From contig CBDVAK010000232.1 of assembly GCA_965371945.1 (NCBI GenBank), positions 1 to 5,839 on the forward strand: a stretch of DNA of 5,839 nucleotides, given 5' to 3'. Positions 1 through 5,816 of this stretch are shown here, one piece after another; the first letter of the stretch is position 1; each line of letters begins with the position of its first letter. This DNA comes from CBDVAK01 sp965371945 (GTDB lineage Bacteria; Pseudomonadota; Gammaproteobacteria; Competibacterales; JAHEDQ01). A program made the translations under genes and the position numbers. Under the pieces are notes generated by a model. The model saw only the letters and a list, made by a program, of their open reading frames with translations. It was not told the origin of the DNA and made no database searches.

Positions 1-365
1 GCCGCATAGACCCGGTGCGCGCAGGCCGCCCGGCGCAGCGCTACCGTGCCGTTGGTGGTGGAGTAGATGACCCGGCGTCCATGGAGCTCACAGCGGCTCA
101 GCGCCAGCGGTGCGAATGGCGCGAAACCTTCGAGTCGTTCGGCGTCTTTCTCACCTGCCAGCAGATAGCTGCCCGGGGATTGACCCTCGGCGACTTGTCG
201 GGCTGCCGCCGCATCCCGGGCCGGGATCACCGCACGGGCGCCCTGGTCCAATGCGGTGACGATGGTGGAGGTGGCGAACAGCACGTCGAATACCACCGCG
301 ATCTTGCCTGCCGCGCGGGCGGGATCGAGTTCATCCTTGTGGGTGATGACGTGCAGCTTGGTCAT
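1..365 (-). CDS. comB: ComB-family protein (2-phosphosulfolactate phosphatase family), C-terminus beyond window
   Basis: The first 121 residues are visible, reading from an ATG at 365 to the window edge. The family's founding member hydrolyses 2-phosphosulfolactate to sulfolactate and phosphate, a Mg-dependent cytoplasmic step of archaeal coenzyme M synthesis. Visible family marks are FDVLFATSTIVTAL (residues 26-39), LLAGE (68-72) and STTNGTVAL (102-110), in the usual order and spacing. Two positions depart from the family pattern as I know it. The DVLRATS arginine is phenylalanine (F30), and the usual GFDxGNSP stretch reads GFAPFAPLAL (80-89). This may be a proteobacterial subfamily with another substrate. 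The ATG was chosen because the start MTKLHVITHKDELDP fits family N-termini. The frame stays open further upstream, and the ribosome binding site is weak (AAGG, 11 bases away). The gene diverges from the BT1 transporter gene. The fold family is fairly sure; the exact reaction is not. Confidence 0.8.
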   Translation of the reverse strand, partial: MTKLHVITHKDELDPARAAGKIAVVFDVLFATSTIVTALDQGARAVIPARDAAAARQVAEGQSPGSYLLAGEKDAERLEGFAPFAPLALSRCELHGRRVIYSTTNGTVALRRAACAHRVYA

Positions 366-548
366 GCCGGATTCAGCCTTGGATACCCGTCGCGGATCGA
401 ATTCCGGCTCATAGCGTACGTGAATTGGAGCGCAGGGCAAGGTTGTAAAGCAATACTGTGATCGGCCTGCAAGGGGTGCCCACCAGACGGCAATCTCTGT
501 CGAGGTGGGTATTATGAGGTGTGACCGGCCGGACGCGCAGCCGAGGTA

Positions 549-640
549 TGGGTGGCGCATGCAGGGGGTATCGGCGGCAGGGATGCCGCCGCTAAGCCTA
601 CATGGACGTATTCACGGCGCCCCCCGGCATGCGCTACCCA
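549..640. repeat. Long imperfect inverted repeat with 20-nt arms and an inner hairpin
   Basis: The left arm 549-568 and right arm 621-640 pair over 20 positions. TGGGTGGCGCATGC (549-562) pairs with GCATGCGCTACCCA (627-640), all Watson-Crick except one G-T (554/635). Then comes one mismatch (A563/G626), then five G-C pairs (564-568 with 621-625). Outside, 545-547 can pair with 642-644 after one mismatch. Inside sits a perfect 8-bp hairpin, CGGCGGCA (572-579) and TGCCGCCG (584-591), closing a GGGA loop, which is a GNRA tetraloop when read on the + strand. No T-run follows, so a simple intrinsic terminator is unlikely. It could be a structured 5' leader RNA of the BT1 gene, a palindromic extragenic repeat, or a miniature mobile element of about 92 bp. 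It matches no riboswitch consensus that I recognise. Confidence 0.8.
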
Positions 641-704
641 GACCGAACCCTGCAAACCGTGGGTATAAGATGCAGGCCGGTATTCGCTGCGCGAGCCATT
701 GGAC

Positions 705-709
705 AGGAG
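705..709 (+). promoter_or_regulatory. AGGAG ribosome-binding-site-like motif upstream of the BT1 gene
   Basis: This is the only good Shine-Dalgarno-like motif near the start of the BT1 gene. It lies 7 bases before an in-frame CTG at 717, but 25 bases before the ATG at 735, and it is inside the frame opened by a TTG at 699. Either the true start is the rare codon CTG 717, or the motif is incidental and translation starts at ATG 735 without a strong site. Confidence 0.35.
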
Positions 710-734
710 TCGGGATCTGAATACGGTTGCAGGC

Positions 735-2360
735 ATGTCGGCGGCAATGTGGCGCTGGTTCGATGCCAACTTTCTACATCTCGCGCGCGAGCTGCGGCTT
801 TCCTATCTACCGCCTCTGATGGTCTATCTGGCGGCGGGTATCTCCGGTCTGACCGGCATCGTCGGTACCTTTTTCGTCAAGGACTATCTGGGCCTGTCGG
901 CGGAGTTTTTGGCGGTGCTCGGGTTCTGGGGCGGTCTGGTGTGGGCGGTGAAGATGCCGGTGGGGCACCTGGTGGATTTGCTGTGGCGCTGGAAAGCGGG
1001 CTTCGTGGTGCTGGGGGCCGGGCTGATCACCGCCAGTTTGCTGATCATGCAGGGCTTGATCGCGGATCGCGAGATGATGCGCGCGTTGATGCCGGTGGAG
1101 GCGTGGTTCGTGCTCAGCTCTCTGCTGGCTCCGGCCGGCTATGTACTGCAGGACGTGGTGGCCGACGCCATGACCGTGGAGGCGGTGCCCGCCGGCGACG
1201 AACAGGGTCGACCGCTGCCTGCACAGCAGGTGCGGTTGATGCACACCACCATGCAGACTCTGGGTCGAGTCGCCATCATCGGCGGTAGCGTGGCCGTCGC
1301 CATCGCCAACCTGGTTGCTTTTTCCAATGTCGAGAACATGGATGAGACGGACAAGGTCGCGGCCTATCTGGAGATCTACCAGTTGGCCCTGCTGATCCCA
1401 CTGGTTTCGGTACTGGGTGTGGTGTTGGCGGAGGTGCTCAGACGACGGCGGATGAGGCGGTTGATCCGGTCGGGACTGGACCCGGGCGCCGCCGCGGGGC
1501 TGCTCGGCGCCGGGGAGACCAGTACCCGTGTTGACTGGCGCATACTGGGCGGCAGCGCTGTCTTCGTCGCGTTTGCCGCGGTGATGGGACTGGGTGATTT
1601 CGACTACGGCGAGGAGTGGGTCTTCGTCGGCTCGCTGACCATCATCGGGCTGCTGATCAAGACCCTGGTCAGGGAACTCGACAGTGTGGCGCGGCGCAAG
1701 CTGGTGGCCACCGCGCTGATCATCTTCGCATTTCGGGCGGTGCCCCTGCCCGGTGCTGGCGCGACCTGGTTCACTATAGACGAACTGGCTTTCGACCAGC
1801 AGTTTCTGTCGCTGTTGAGCTTGATCGCCAGTGCCTTGACGCTGATCGGCATGTTCGTGTTTCGCCGCTTCATGGCGCAGCGCTCGATCGCCTACGTGAT
1901 CGTGGCGTTGACCCTTGCCGGAACCGTTCTTTCCTTACCCAACATTGCGTTGTACTACGGCATTCAGAACTGGACCGCACCGCTGACCGGTGGCGTCGTC
2001 GATGCCCGTTTCATCGCGGTAATCGATACCGCGCTGGAATCCCCGTTGGGACAGATCGCCATGATCCCGATGCTGGCCTGGATCGCGCAGTCGGCGCCGG
2101 CCAATCTCAAGGCGACGTTTTTTGCGGTGATGGCTTCATTTACCAATCTGGCGCTGTCGGCCTCGCAACTGGGCACGGGCTACCTGAACCGTTGGTTCTC
2201 GGTCACCCGCGAGGTACTTGACCCGGTCACTGGAGCGGTGACCGTGGCGGCTGACTACAACGAGCTTGGTCCGCTGCTGATTGTCGTGACGGTGATCGGA
2301 TTGCTGCTGCCACTCGCCGTAGTGCTGTTGGTCAGATCCAGCCCTCTGCGGCCGCGCTGA
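735..2360 (+). CDS. BT1-family (folate/biopterin transporter type) MFS membrane transporter
   Basis: A 541-residue inner-membrane protein from the chosen ATG, with about twelve hydrophobic segments in two halves. They are separated by a charged loop near residues 234-270 that contains LRRRRMRRLIR. Characterised BT1 (PF03092) members, in Leishmania, plants and cyanobacteria, carry folates or pterins. Two family marks are clear. One is DVVADAMTVEA at residues 140-150, the conserved acidic helix. The other is FRAVPLPGAG...FTIDELAFDQQFLSLLSLI around 333-364, which matches the family's PFRATPS...F-x-x-x-EL-x-F-x-x-x-FL signature. A late helix region, LGQIAMIPMLAWIAQSAPAN (438-457), also fits. The substrate cannot be read from sequence, and the soxB neighbour raises the possibility of a sulfur-related compound or a cofactor. 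The start is uncertain: TTG 699, CTG 717, ATG 735 and ATG 747 are in frame. ATG 735 keeps a short cytoplasmic N-terminus before helix 1 (about residues 23-47). The stop lies 92 bases before soxB on the same strand. Confidence 0.86.
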   Translation: MSAAMWRWFDANFLHLARELRLSYLPPLMVYLAAGISGLTGIVGTFFVKDYLGLSAEFLAVLGFWGGLVWAVKMPVGHLVDLLWRWKAGFVVLGAGLITASLLIMQGLIADREMMRALMPVEAWFVLSSLLAPAGYVLQDVVADAMTVEAVPAGDEQGRPLPAQQVRLMHTTMQTLGRVAIIGGSVAVAIANLVAFSNVENMDETDKVAAYLEIYQLALLIPLVSVLGVVLAEVLRRRRMRRLIRSGLDPGAAAGLLGAGETSTRVDWRILGGSAVFVAFAAVMGLGDFDYGEEWVFVGSLTIIGLLIKTLVRELDSVARRKLVATALIIFAFRAVPLPGAGATWFTIDELAFDQQFLSLLSLIASALTLIGMFVFRRFMAQRSIAYVIVALTLAGTVLSLPNIALYYGIQNWTAPLTGGVVDARFIAVIDTALESPLGQIAMIPMLAWIAQSAPANLKATFFAVMASFTNLALSASQLGTGYLNRWFSVTREVLDPVTGAVTVAADYNELGPLLIVVTVIGLLLPLAVVLLVRSSPLRPR

Positions 2361-2361
2361 A

Positions 2362-2436
2362 GTGCGCCGCCGCGGTAATGTTACTATCTTCGCTCGAACC
2401 GCCGGAATGTCGCTCATGAGAGGCGGCACGGCGCAC
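2362..2436 (+). promoter_or_regulatory. Stem-loop in the BT1-soxB gap, just upstream of the soxB ribosome binding site
   Basis: GTGCGCCG (2362-2369) pairs perfectly with CGGCGCAC (2429-2436). After a 2-base bulge (2427-2428), CCGC (2370-2373) pairs with GCGG (2423-2426), giving 12 bp in all. The loop of about 49 bases holds smaller pairings such as GTAA/TTAC (2375-2378 with 2381-2384). The stem begins one base after the BT1 stop codon and ends seven bases before the soxB ribosome binding site. There is no T-run, so it could be an RNA processing or stability element that uncouples soxB expression from the transporter, rather than a terminator. Its function is inferred. Confidence 0.5.
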
Positions 2437-2443
2437 GACCCCT

Positions 2444-2448
2444 GGAGG
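2444..2448 (+). promoter_or_regulatory. soxB ribosome binding site
   Basis: GGAGG lies four bases before the ATG at 2453. It is a strong, close Shine-Dalgarno match and fixes the soxB start. Confidence 0.8.
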
Positions 2449-2452
2449 ATTC

Positions 2453-4237
2453 ATGGATCTCAGTCGACGCCAGTTCATCCGCCTGATGAGTATCGCCAGT
2501 GCCGCGGGCATGACCCTGCCGGGACTGTTGTCATCGCGCCCGGCGCTCGCCGGCAGTGCCACGGACCCCTACGACCTGCCGGTATTCGGCAATGCCCGGG
2601 TTCTGCACTTCACCGATTGCCATGCGCAGTTGCTGCCCATCTATTTTCGTGAACCCAATGTCAACCTGGGGATCGGGGCCGCCAAGGGCCAGCCGCCACA
2701 TCTGGTTGGCAGTAATCTGCTCACCCATTTCGGCATCGAACCAGGCAGTGCCGAGGCATACGCGGTCAGCTTCCTGGACTTTGCCGAGGGCGCCCGACAC
2801 TACGGCCGGGTTGGTGGATTCGCGCATATGGCGACCCTGATCAAGCAGTTGCGCTCGGCCGCCGGGGACGGCAATTCGTTGCTGCTCGATGGCGGCGATA
2901 CCTGGCAGGGGTCCGGAACCTCGTATTGGACGCGTGGCAGGGACATGGTGGAGGCCAGCAATCTGCTCGGCGTGGAACTGATGACCGGGCACTGGGAGTT
3001 CACCTATCGCGACAGCGAGGTGCTGGAAAACATCGAGGCCTTCGACGGTGAGTTTCTGGCCCAGAACGTACGAGTGCGCGAGGATGCCTTGTTCGACGGC
3101 TTTCCCGCCTATGACGAGGATACGGGTCATGCGTTCAAGCCCTGGACCATCAAGGAGGTCGGCGGCGCGCGCATCGCGATCATCGGCCAGGCGTTTCCCT
3201 ATACGCCGATCGCCAACCCGCAGCGCTTTATCCCCAACTGGACCTTCGGAATCCAGGACGAAGCGATGCAGGAGGTGGTCAACCAGATCCGCGACGAGGA
3301 AAGCCCTGACGCGGTGATCGTGTTGTCTCACAACGGCATGGACGTCGATCTGAAGATGGCCTCGGTGGTCACCGGTATCGATGCCATCATGGGCGGGCAT
3401 ACCCACGATGGCGTGCCGATGCCGACGGTGGTCAGCAATGCATCCGGCAAGACCCTGGTGGGCAATGCCGGTTCCAATGGCAAGTTCGTGGCGGTGCTCG
3501 ACCTCGATGTCGGCTCCGGCAAGGTCAATGACTACCAGTACCGCTTGTTGCCGGTGTTTTCGAACCTGCTGGAGCCGGACCAGGAAATGAGCGCCCTGAT
3601 CCAGCGTCTGCGCGAACCCTATGCGGAGCAGTTGGCGGAGGAACTGGCGGTAACCGAGGAGCTGTTGTTCCGGCGTGGCAATTTTAACGGCACTTTCGAT
3701 CAGGTGATCTGCGACGCATTGCGCACGGTGCTGGATGCACAGGTTTCGTTGTCACCGGGCTTTCGCTGGGGCACCACGGTGTTGCCCGGTCAGCCCATCA
3801 CCATGGAGAACGTACTCGACCAGACCTGTATCACCTATCCCGAGACCTATGCCCGGGACATGTCCGGAGCCGACATCAAGCTGATTTTGGAAGATGTGGC
3901 CGACAATCTGTTCAATCCCGACCCCTATTACCAGCAGGGTGGTGACATGGTTCGTGTCGGTGGTCTCAACTACACCGTTGATCCGCTGCTGACCATAGGA
4001 AACCGGATTACCGATATGACGCTGGATAACGGCGAGGCCATCGACGCCGGCAAGAACTACAAGGTGGCGGGTTGGGCCACGGTTGGTTCACAGTCCCCCG
4101 GTGCACCGATCTGGGACGTGGTGGCCGAGTATCTGCGCGACCGCAAGACCATCAAGGTGGGGACGCTCAACACTCCCAGGCTGGTCAATGTCGCCGACAA
4201 TCCCGGTATCGCCGACTATCCCGGTGACTTGGTCTGA
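2453..4237 (+). CDS. soxB: SoxB, thiosulfohydrolase of the Sox thiosulfate-oxidising system
   Basis: A full-length protein of 594 residues, within the usual SoxB range. SoxB is a periplasmic dimanganese enzyme that hydrolyses the terminal sulfonate from the SoxYZ-bound cysteine S-thiosulfonate, releasing sulfate. A twin-arginine signal, SRRQFIR (residues 4-10), leads a hydrophobic stretch with likely cleavage after ALA near residue 33. The 5'-nucleotidase-type metallophosphoesterase half shows metal ligands in order: D55 and H57 (FTDCHAQ), D149 (DGGDTWQG), H180 in GHWEFTY (the SoxB version of GNHE), H293 (LSHNG), and H316 and H318 (GGHTHDG). The C-terminal half carries the diagnostic run FRWGTTVLPGQPITMENV (437-454) and DVADNLFNPDPYYQQGGDMV (481-500). 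The residue after GHWEFTY is R185, where glycine is more usual. It follows the BT1 gene in the same orientation. No soxXA, soxYZ, soxCD or soxK is present in the window. Confidence 0.97.
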   Translation: MDLSRRQFIRLMSIASAAGMTLPGLLSSRPALAGSATDPYDLPVFGNARVLHFTDCHAQLLPIYFREPNVNLGIGAAKGQPPHLVGSNLLTHFGIEPGSAEAYAVSFLDFAEGARHYGRVGGFAHMATLIKQLRSAAGDGNSLLLDGGDTWQGSGTSYWTRGRDMVEASNLLGVELMTGHWEFTYRDSEVLENIEAFDGEFLAQNVRVREDALFDGFPAYDEDTGHAFKPWTIKEVGGARIAIIGQAFPYTPIANPQRFIPNWTFGIQDEAMQEVVNQIRDEESPDAVIVLSHNGMDVDLKMASVVTGIDAIMGGHTHDGVPMPTVVSNASGKTLVGNAGSNGKFVAVLDLDVGSGKVNDYQYRLLPVFSNLLEPDQEMSALIQRLREPYAEQLAEELAVTEELLFRRGNFNGTFDQVICDALRTVLDAQVSLSPGFRWGTTVLPGQPITMENVLDQTCITYPETYARDMSGADIKLILEDVADNLFNPDPYYQQGGDMVRVGGLNYTVDPLLTIGNRITDMTLDNGEAIDAGKNYKVAGWATVGSQSPGAPIWDVVAEYLRDRKTIKVGTLNTPRLVNVADNPGIADYPGDLV

Positions 4238-4244
4238 CCGGACT

Positions 4245-4276
4245 CAGGCGCGTTGCCATCGCAAAAGCCACGCCTG
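4245..4276 (+). terminator. Weak stem-loop after soxB, possible transcript end
   Basis: CAGGCG (4245-4250) pairs with CGCCTG (4271-4276), and TTGC/GCAA (4253-4256 with 4261-4264) can form a small inner hairpin. It begins seven bases after the soxB stop. No T-run follows, so it is at best a weak or factor-assisted terminator or a 3'-end protecting structure. No better terminator is visible between the convergent soxB and the - strand oxidoreductase gene. Confidence 0.25.
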
Positions 4277-4326
4277 TAGCTGCGCGAGGTCCACGCATGG
4301 GCCCCGCGGCGCCAGCCCGTCCAGGG

Positions 4327-4454
4327 TGTTGGGCCGGCTGTTCCACTTCGCCCAGGTCGCTGAGCACTTCGGCATTGGTCGCATGACCGTAAGCCGGGCC
4401 GTCAAACGCCATGAAGCCGAAAGCTTGTCACATGATGTGCAATGGGAAACCTGA
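4327..4454 (+). pseudogene. Helix-turn-helix fragment, probable transposase-type C-terminal remnant
   Basis: This frame ends at TGA 4454 and contains a compact helix-turn-helix: QVAEHFG (first helix), IGR (turn), MTVSRAVKRHEA (recognition helix). Such a 'xxFGxxxxTVSRAVKRxE' unit is common at the C-terminal end of REP-associated tyrosine transposases and other small DNA-binding proteins. The codons upstream in the same frame overlap the soxB 3' end out of phase and do not look like protein. No start codon with a ribosome binding site precedes the domain. I therefore read it as a broken relic, not a working gene. The start coordinate marks only where protein-like sequence begins. It lies at the point where base composition falls, which suits past mobile-element activity. 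The alternative is chance similarity in a 275-base gap. Confidence 0.35.
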
Positions 4455-4512
4455 TTCTTGTTTGGACCTTGGTTTGCTCTATCCCTCCTTTGGATTCACC
4501 GTTCTTGAGGGC

Positions 4513-5625
4513 TCATCTTGTCTTGTGCGGATAGTCCGACTCCCGCTTTTGGAGTGACAAAATGTGCGGGTTGACGATCACTCCTTCACGAATCTCTATT
4601 GCTCGACGGATGGTCTCATTCCGTTCCCACGCGAGAGGTCCGGACACTACGGTCTTTAGATACGGGAGTAGCGCTTTCGATATTTCCCAGGAAGCACCGT
4701 TCCAAAGATAGCTTGGCGTGTGGTCTACCGCGTAGTAGTCGATGTGTCCGACGGATATCATAGGTTCCTCAAAGCTAGTCGGACGTGCAAACGGGAACCC
4801 CATGCCCTCATCACAGCTCACGTCTATTATCAGAGATCCCCGCTTCAGCCTGCGGGTCTCATGTTCCACCACGTAGGTGAGCGGTCTTGACGGATCCTGC
4901 AGCATGCCGTTCACTATCACATCCATCTTCTCCAGTTCATTGACAAACGGCGCATTATCGACCGCAACATGCCCGTCACCTCGATCTGTCATTCTCATGA
5001 TCTTTACTCCAAGTGGCACACTCCTGAGAGAATCGGGTTCTTGTAGGACATACAATGTAATATCTGCAAATCCCAGTGCCCGCAAAACCCTGACCGCGCC
5101 TTGGCCGACCGAACCGTAGTTGATAACCGCCGCCTTCTTGACCGGTCCGTATTCCCCATCGATACCCTTGAGAGTCAAGGCGTGCAGCACTCCCGCGTAT
5201 CCGGCAAGTTCGTTGTTCCGGTAGAATGGGTGCGACACCCACTCGCCATCCTTGCCCCAACAATTCATTGCTTCCCAAGCAACAACGGTGAGCCTGCGGT
5301 CAATTGCCGCCTGAGTGATCTCATATTGCTGCACACAGTGGGCCCAGCCCCAGAGCACCCCTCCCGTCTTCATTTGCTTCAGGTCGGCCGGCAATGGCTT
5401 GCATAGAATCGTAATATCACAGCCCCTCAGGATTTCATCACGCGTCGCCACGCCGCCCATCATTTCAGCGATCTCCGCGTCGCTGATCCCGAACGGTTCA
5501 CCATAATTCCTCTCGAATATCAGATTTGCGCGGAGCTCCGGCATGATCTCGTTGAAATGGTCCGGGTGGATAGGCACGCGTCTTTCGTTCTCTTTGAGAG
5601 ATGTGCCAATGATGCCTGTTTCCAT
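4513..5625 (-). CDS. Alanine dehydrogenase/PNT-family oxidoreductase, N5-(carboxyethyl)ornithine synthase-like
   Basis: A complete 370-residue protein of the alanine dehydrogenase/transhydrogenase fold (PF05222 then PF01262). Residues matching alanine dehydrogenase catalytic positions are R15/R16 (ENERRVP), K76 (CKPLP), H96 (GWAHC) and D272 in IIDVSCDEG. The nucleotide-binding turn is VINYGSVGQGAVRVL (167-181). AGYAGVLHAL (141-150), DVIVNGM (235-241) and HTPSYLWNGASWEISKALL (302-320) resemble lactococcal N5-(carboxyethyl)ornithine synthase rather than true alanine dehydrogenase. That enzyme reductively condenses pyruvate with the side-chain amine of ornithine or lysine, using NADPH. It has no signal peptide, so it is cytosolic. 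The start ATG 5625 has GGAGA 11 bases upstream and a promoter at 5651-5679; a longer GTG start at 5721 would contain that promoter. Base composition is lower than in soxB, suggesting transfer. Family is sure; substrate is not, and a saccharopine-type or other opine dehydrogenase is possible. Confidence 0.85.
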   Translation of the reverse strand: METGIIGTSLKENERRVPIHPDHFNEIMPELRANLIFERNYGEPFGISDAEIAEMMGGVATRDEILRGCDITILCKPLPADLKQMKTGGVLWGWAHCVQQYEITQAAIDRRLTVVAWEAMNCWGKDGEWVSHPFYRNNELAGYAGVLHALTLKGIDGEYGPVKKAAVINYGSVGQGAVRVLRALGFADITLYVLQEPDSLRSVPLGVKIMRMTDRGDGHVAVDNAPFVNELEKMDVIVNGMLQDPSRPLTYVVEHETRRLKRGSLIIDVSCDEGMGFPFARPTSFEEPMISVGHIDYYAVDHTPSYLWNGASWEISKALLPYLKTVVSGPLAWERNETIRRAIEIREGVIVNPHILSLQKRESDYPHKTR

Positions 5626-5636
5626 TGCTAAAGTGT

Positions 5637-5641
5637 TCTCC
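5637..5641 (-). promoter_or_regulatory. Ribosome binding site of the oxidoreductase gene
   Basis: GGAGA on the - strand lies 11 bases before the ATG at 5625. The spacing is a little long but usable. It supports this start over the upstream GTG. Confidence 0.5.
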
Positions 5642-5650
5642 GGATTAAGT

Positions 5651-5679
5651 GTTACAGATCGGCCGTACTGGGAAGTCAA
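5651..5679 (-). promoter_or_regulatory. Sigma-70-type promoter of the oxidoreductase gene
   Basis: On the - strand, TTGACT (5679-5674, 5 of 6 to TTGACA) is followed after exactly 17 bases by TGTAAC (5656-5651, 4 of 6 to TATAAT). Transcription would start near the A at 5645, giving a leader of about 20 bases that holds the ribosome binding site. The position fits the ATG at 5625. Confidence 0.55.
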
Positions 5680-5810
5680 AAATCGAACGCCTCGAGTAAC
5701 TGGCTGGCCATGTTGACCCACTGGTTGAACGGAGCCGCTATCGCGGCGGATGGATTGATGCCTCAGTGACCGTTTTGGCCATGCATTCCCACGCGCCGTG
5801 CGGTGAGATT

Positions 5811-5816
5811 ATTATA
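5811..5816 (-). promoter_or_regulatory. Perfect -10 hexamer near the right edge
   Basis: TATAAT reads on the - strand, and an overlapping TATACT (5813-5818) reads on the + strand. No convincing -35 box is seen: the 17-base position holds CTATTC, at the window edge. It could be a second, distal start for the oxidoreductase gene with a leader of roughly 180 bases, or a promoter for a + strand gene beyond the window. Between here and 5680 I see only a 5-bp hairpin, GCCGC/GCGGC (5734-5738 with 5743-5747), and no gene. Confidence 0.25.

Larger units (their letters stand above)
366..734. other. Intergenic region between divergent genes; structured, no convincing gene
   Basis: These 369 bases separate the leftward comB-like gene from the rightward BT1 gene. 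I find no reading frame here with recognisable protein features. What stands out is secondary structure at 524-681: a 7-bp pair (ACCGGCC 524-530 with GGCCGGT 675-681) encloses a long stem (549-568 with 621-640) that contains a further hairpin (572-591). Downstream, CCTGCA (649-654) and TGCAGG (671-676) can pair as an alternative to the outer helix. Isolated -10-like hexamers occur on the + strand at 510-515 (TATTAT) and 664-669 (TATAAG), neither with a good -35 box. On the - strand TTTACA (about 449-444) resembles a -35 box but lacks a -10 partner. Promoters for both flanking genes must lie here or overlap the genes, but I cannot place them with confidence. Confidence 0.6.

Noticed and set aside
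366..411. A 16-codon frame on the - strand whose stop overlaps the comB ATG (ATGA), like a translationally coupled leader peptide
   Set aside because: No ribosome binding site in front of it and no distinctive residues; the overlap alone is weak evidence.
487..515. TATTAT (510-515) with ACGGCA (487-492) at 17 bases as a + strand promoter
   Set aside because: The -35 box matches only 3 of 6, and the site is over 200 bases before the BT1 gene.
694..733. Resemblance to the conserved 3' box of a cobalamin riboswitch (GAGTCGGGATCTG)
   Set aside because: Several fixed positions differ, and the other conserved blocks of that riboswitch are absent upstream.
505..769. Open frames on both strands in the comB-BT1 gap (about 71 and 85 codons)
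   Set aside because: No ribosome binding site, no recognisable protein features, and they run through the strong inverted repeat. GC-rich DNA gives such frames by chance.
4185..4412. 75-codon frame on the - strand over the soxB end and the following gap
   Set aside because: It overlaps soxB coding sequence, shows no domain and lacks a ribosome binding site; a different - strand frame looks more protein-like near 4244-4330.
4429..4439. Palindrome CACATGATGTG as a possible operator
   Set aside because: Only 5 bp per arm, single copy, and not near a promoter I can identify.
5626..5721. Longer start (GTG 5721) for the oxidoreductase gene, adding 32 residues
   Set aside because: The added stretch does not resemble the family N-terminus and contains a good promoter; METGIIGTSLKENERRVP is the normal beginning of the domain.
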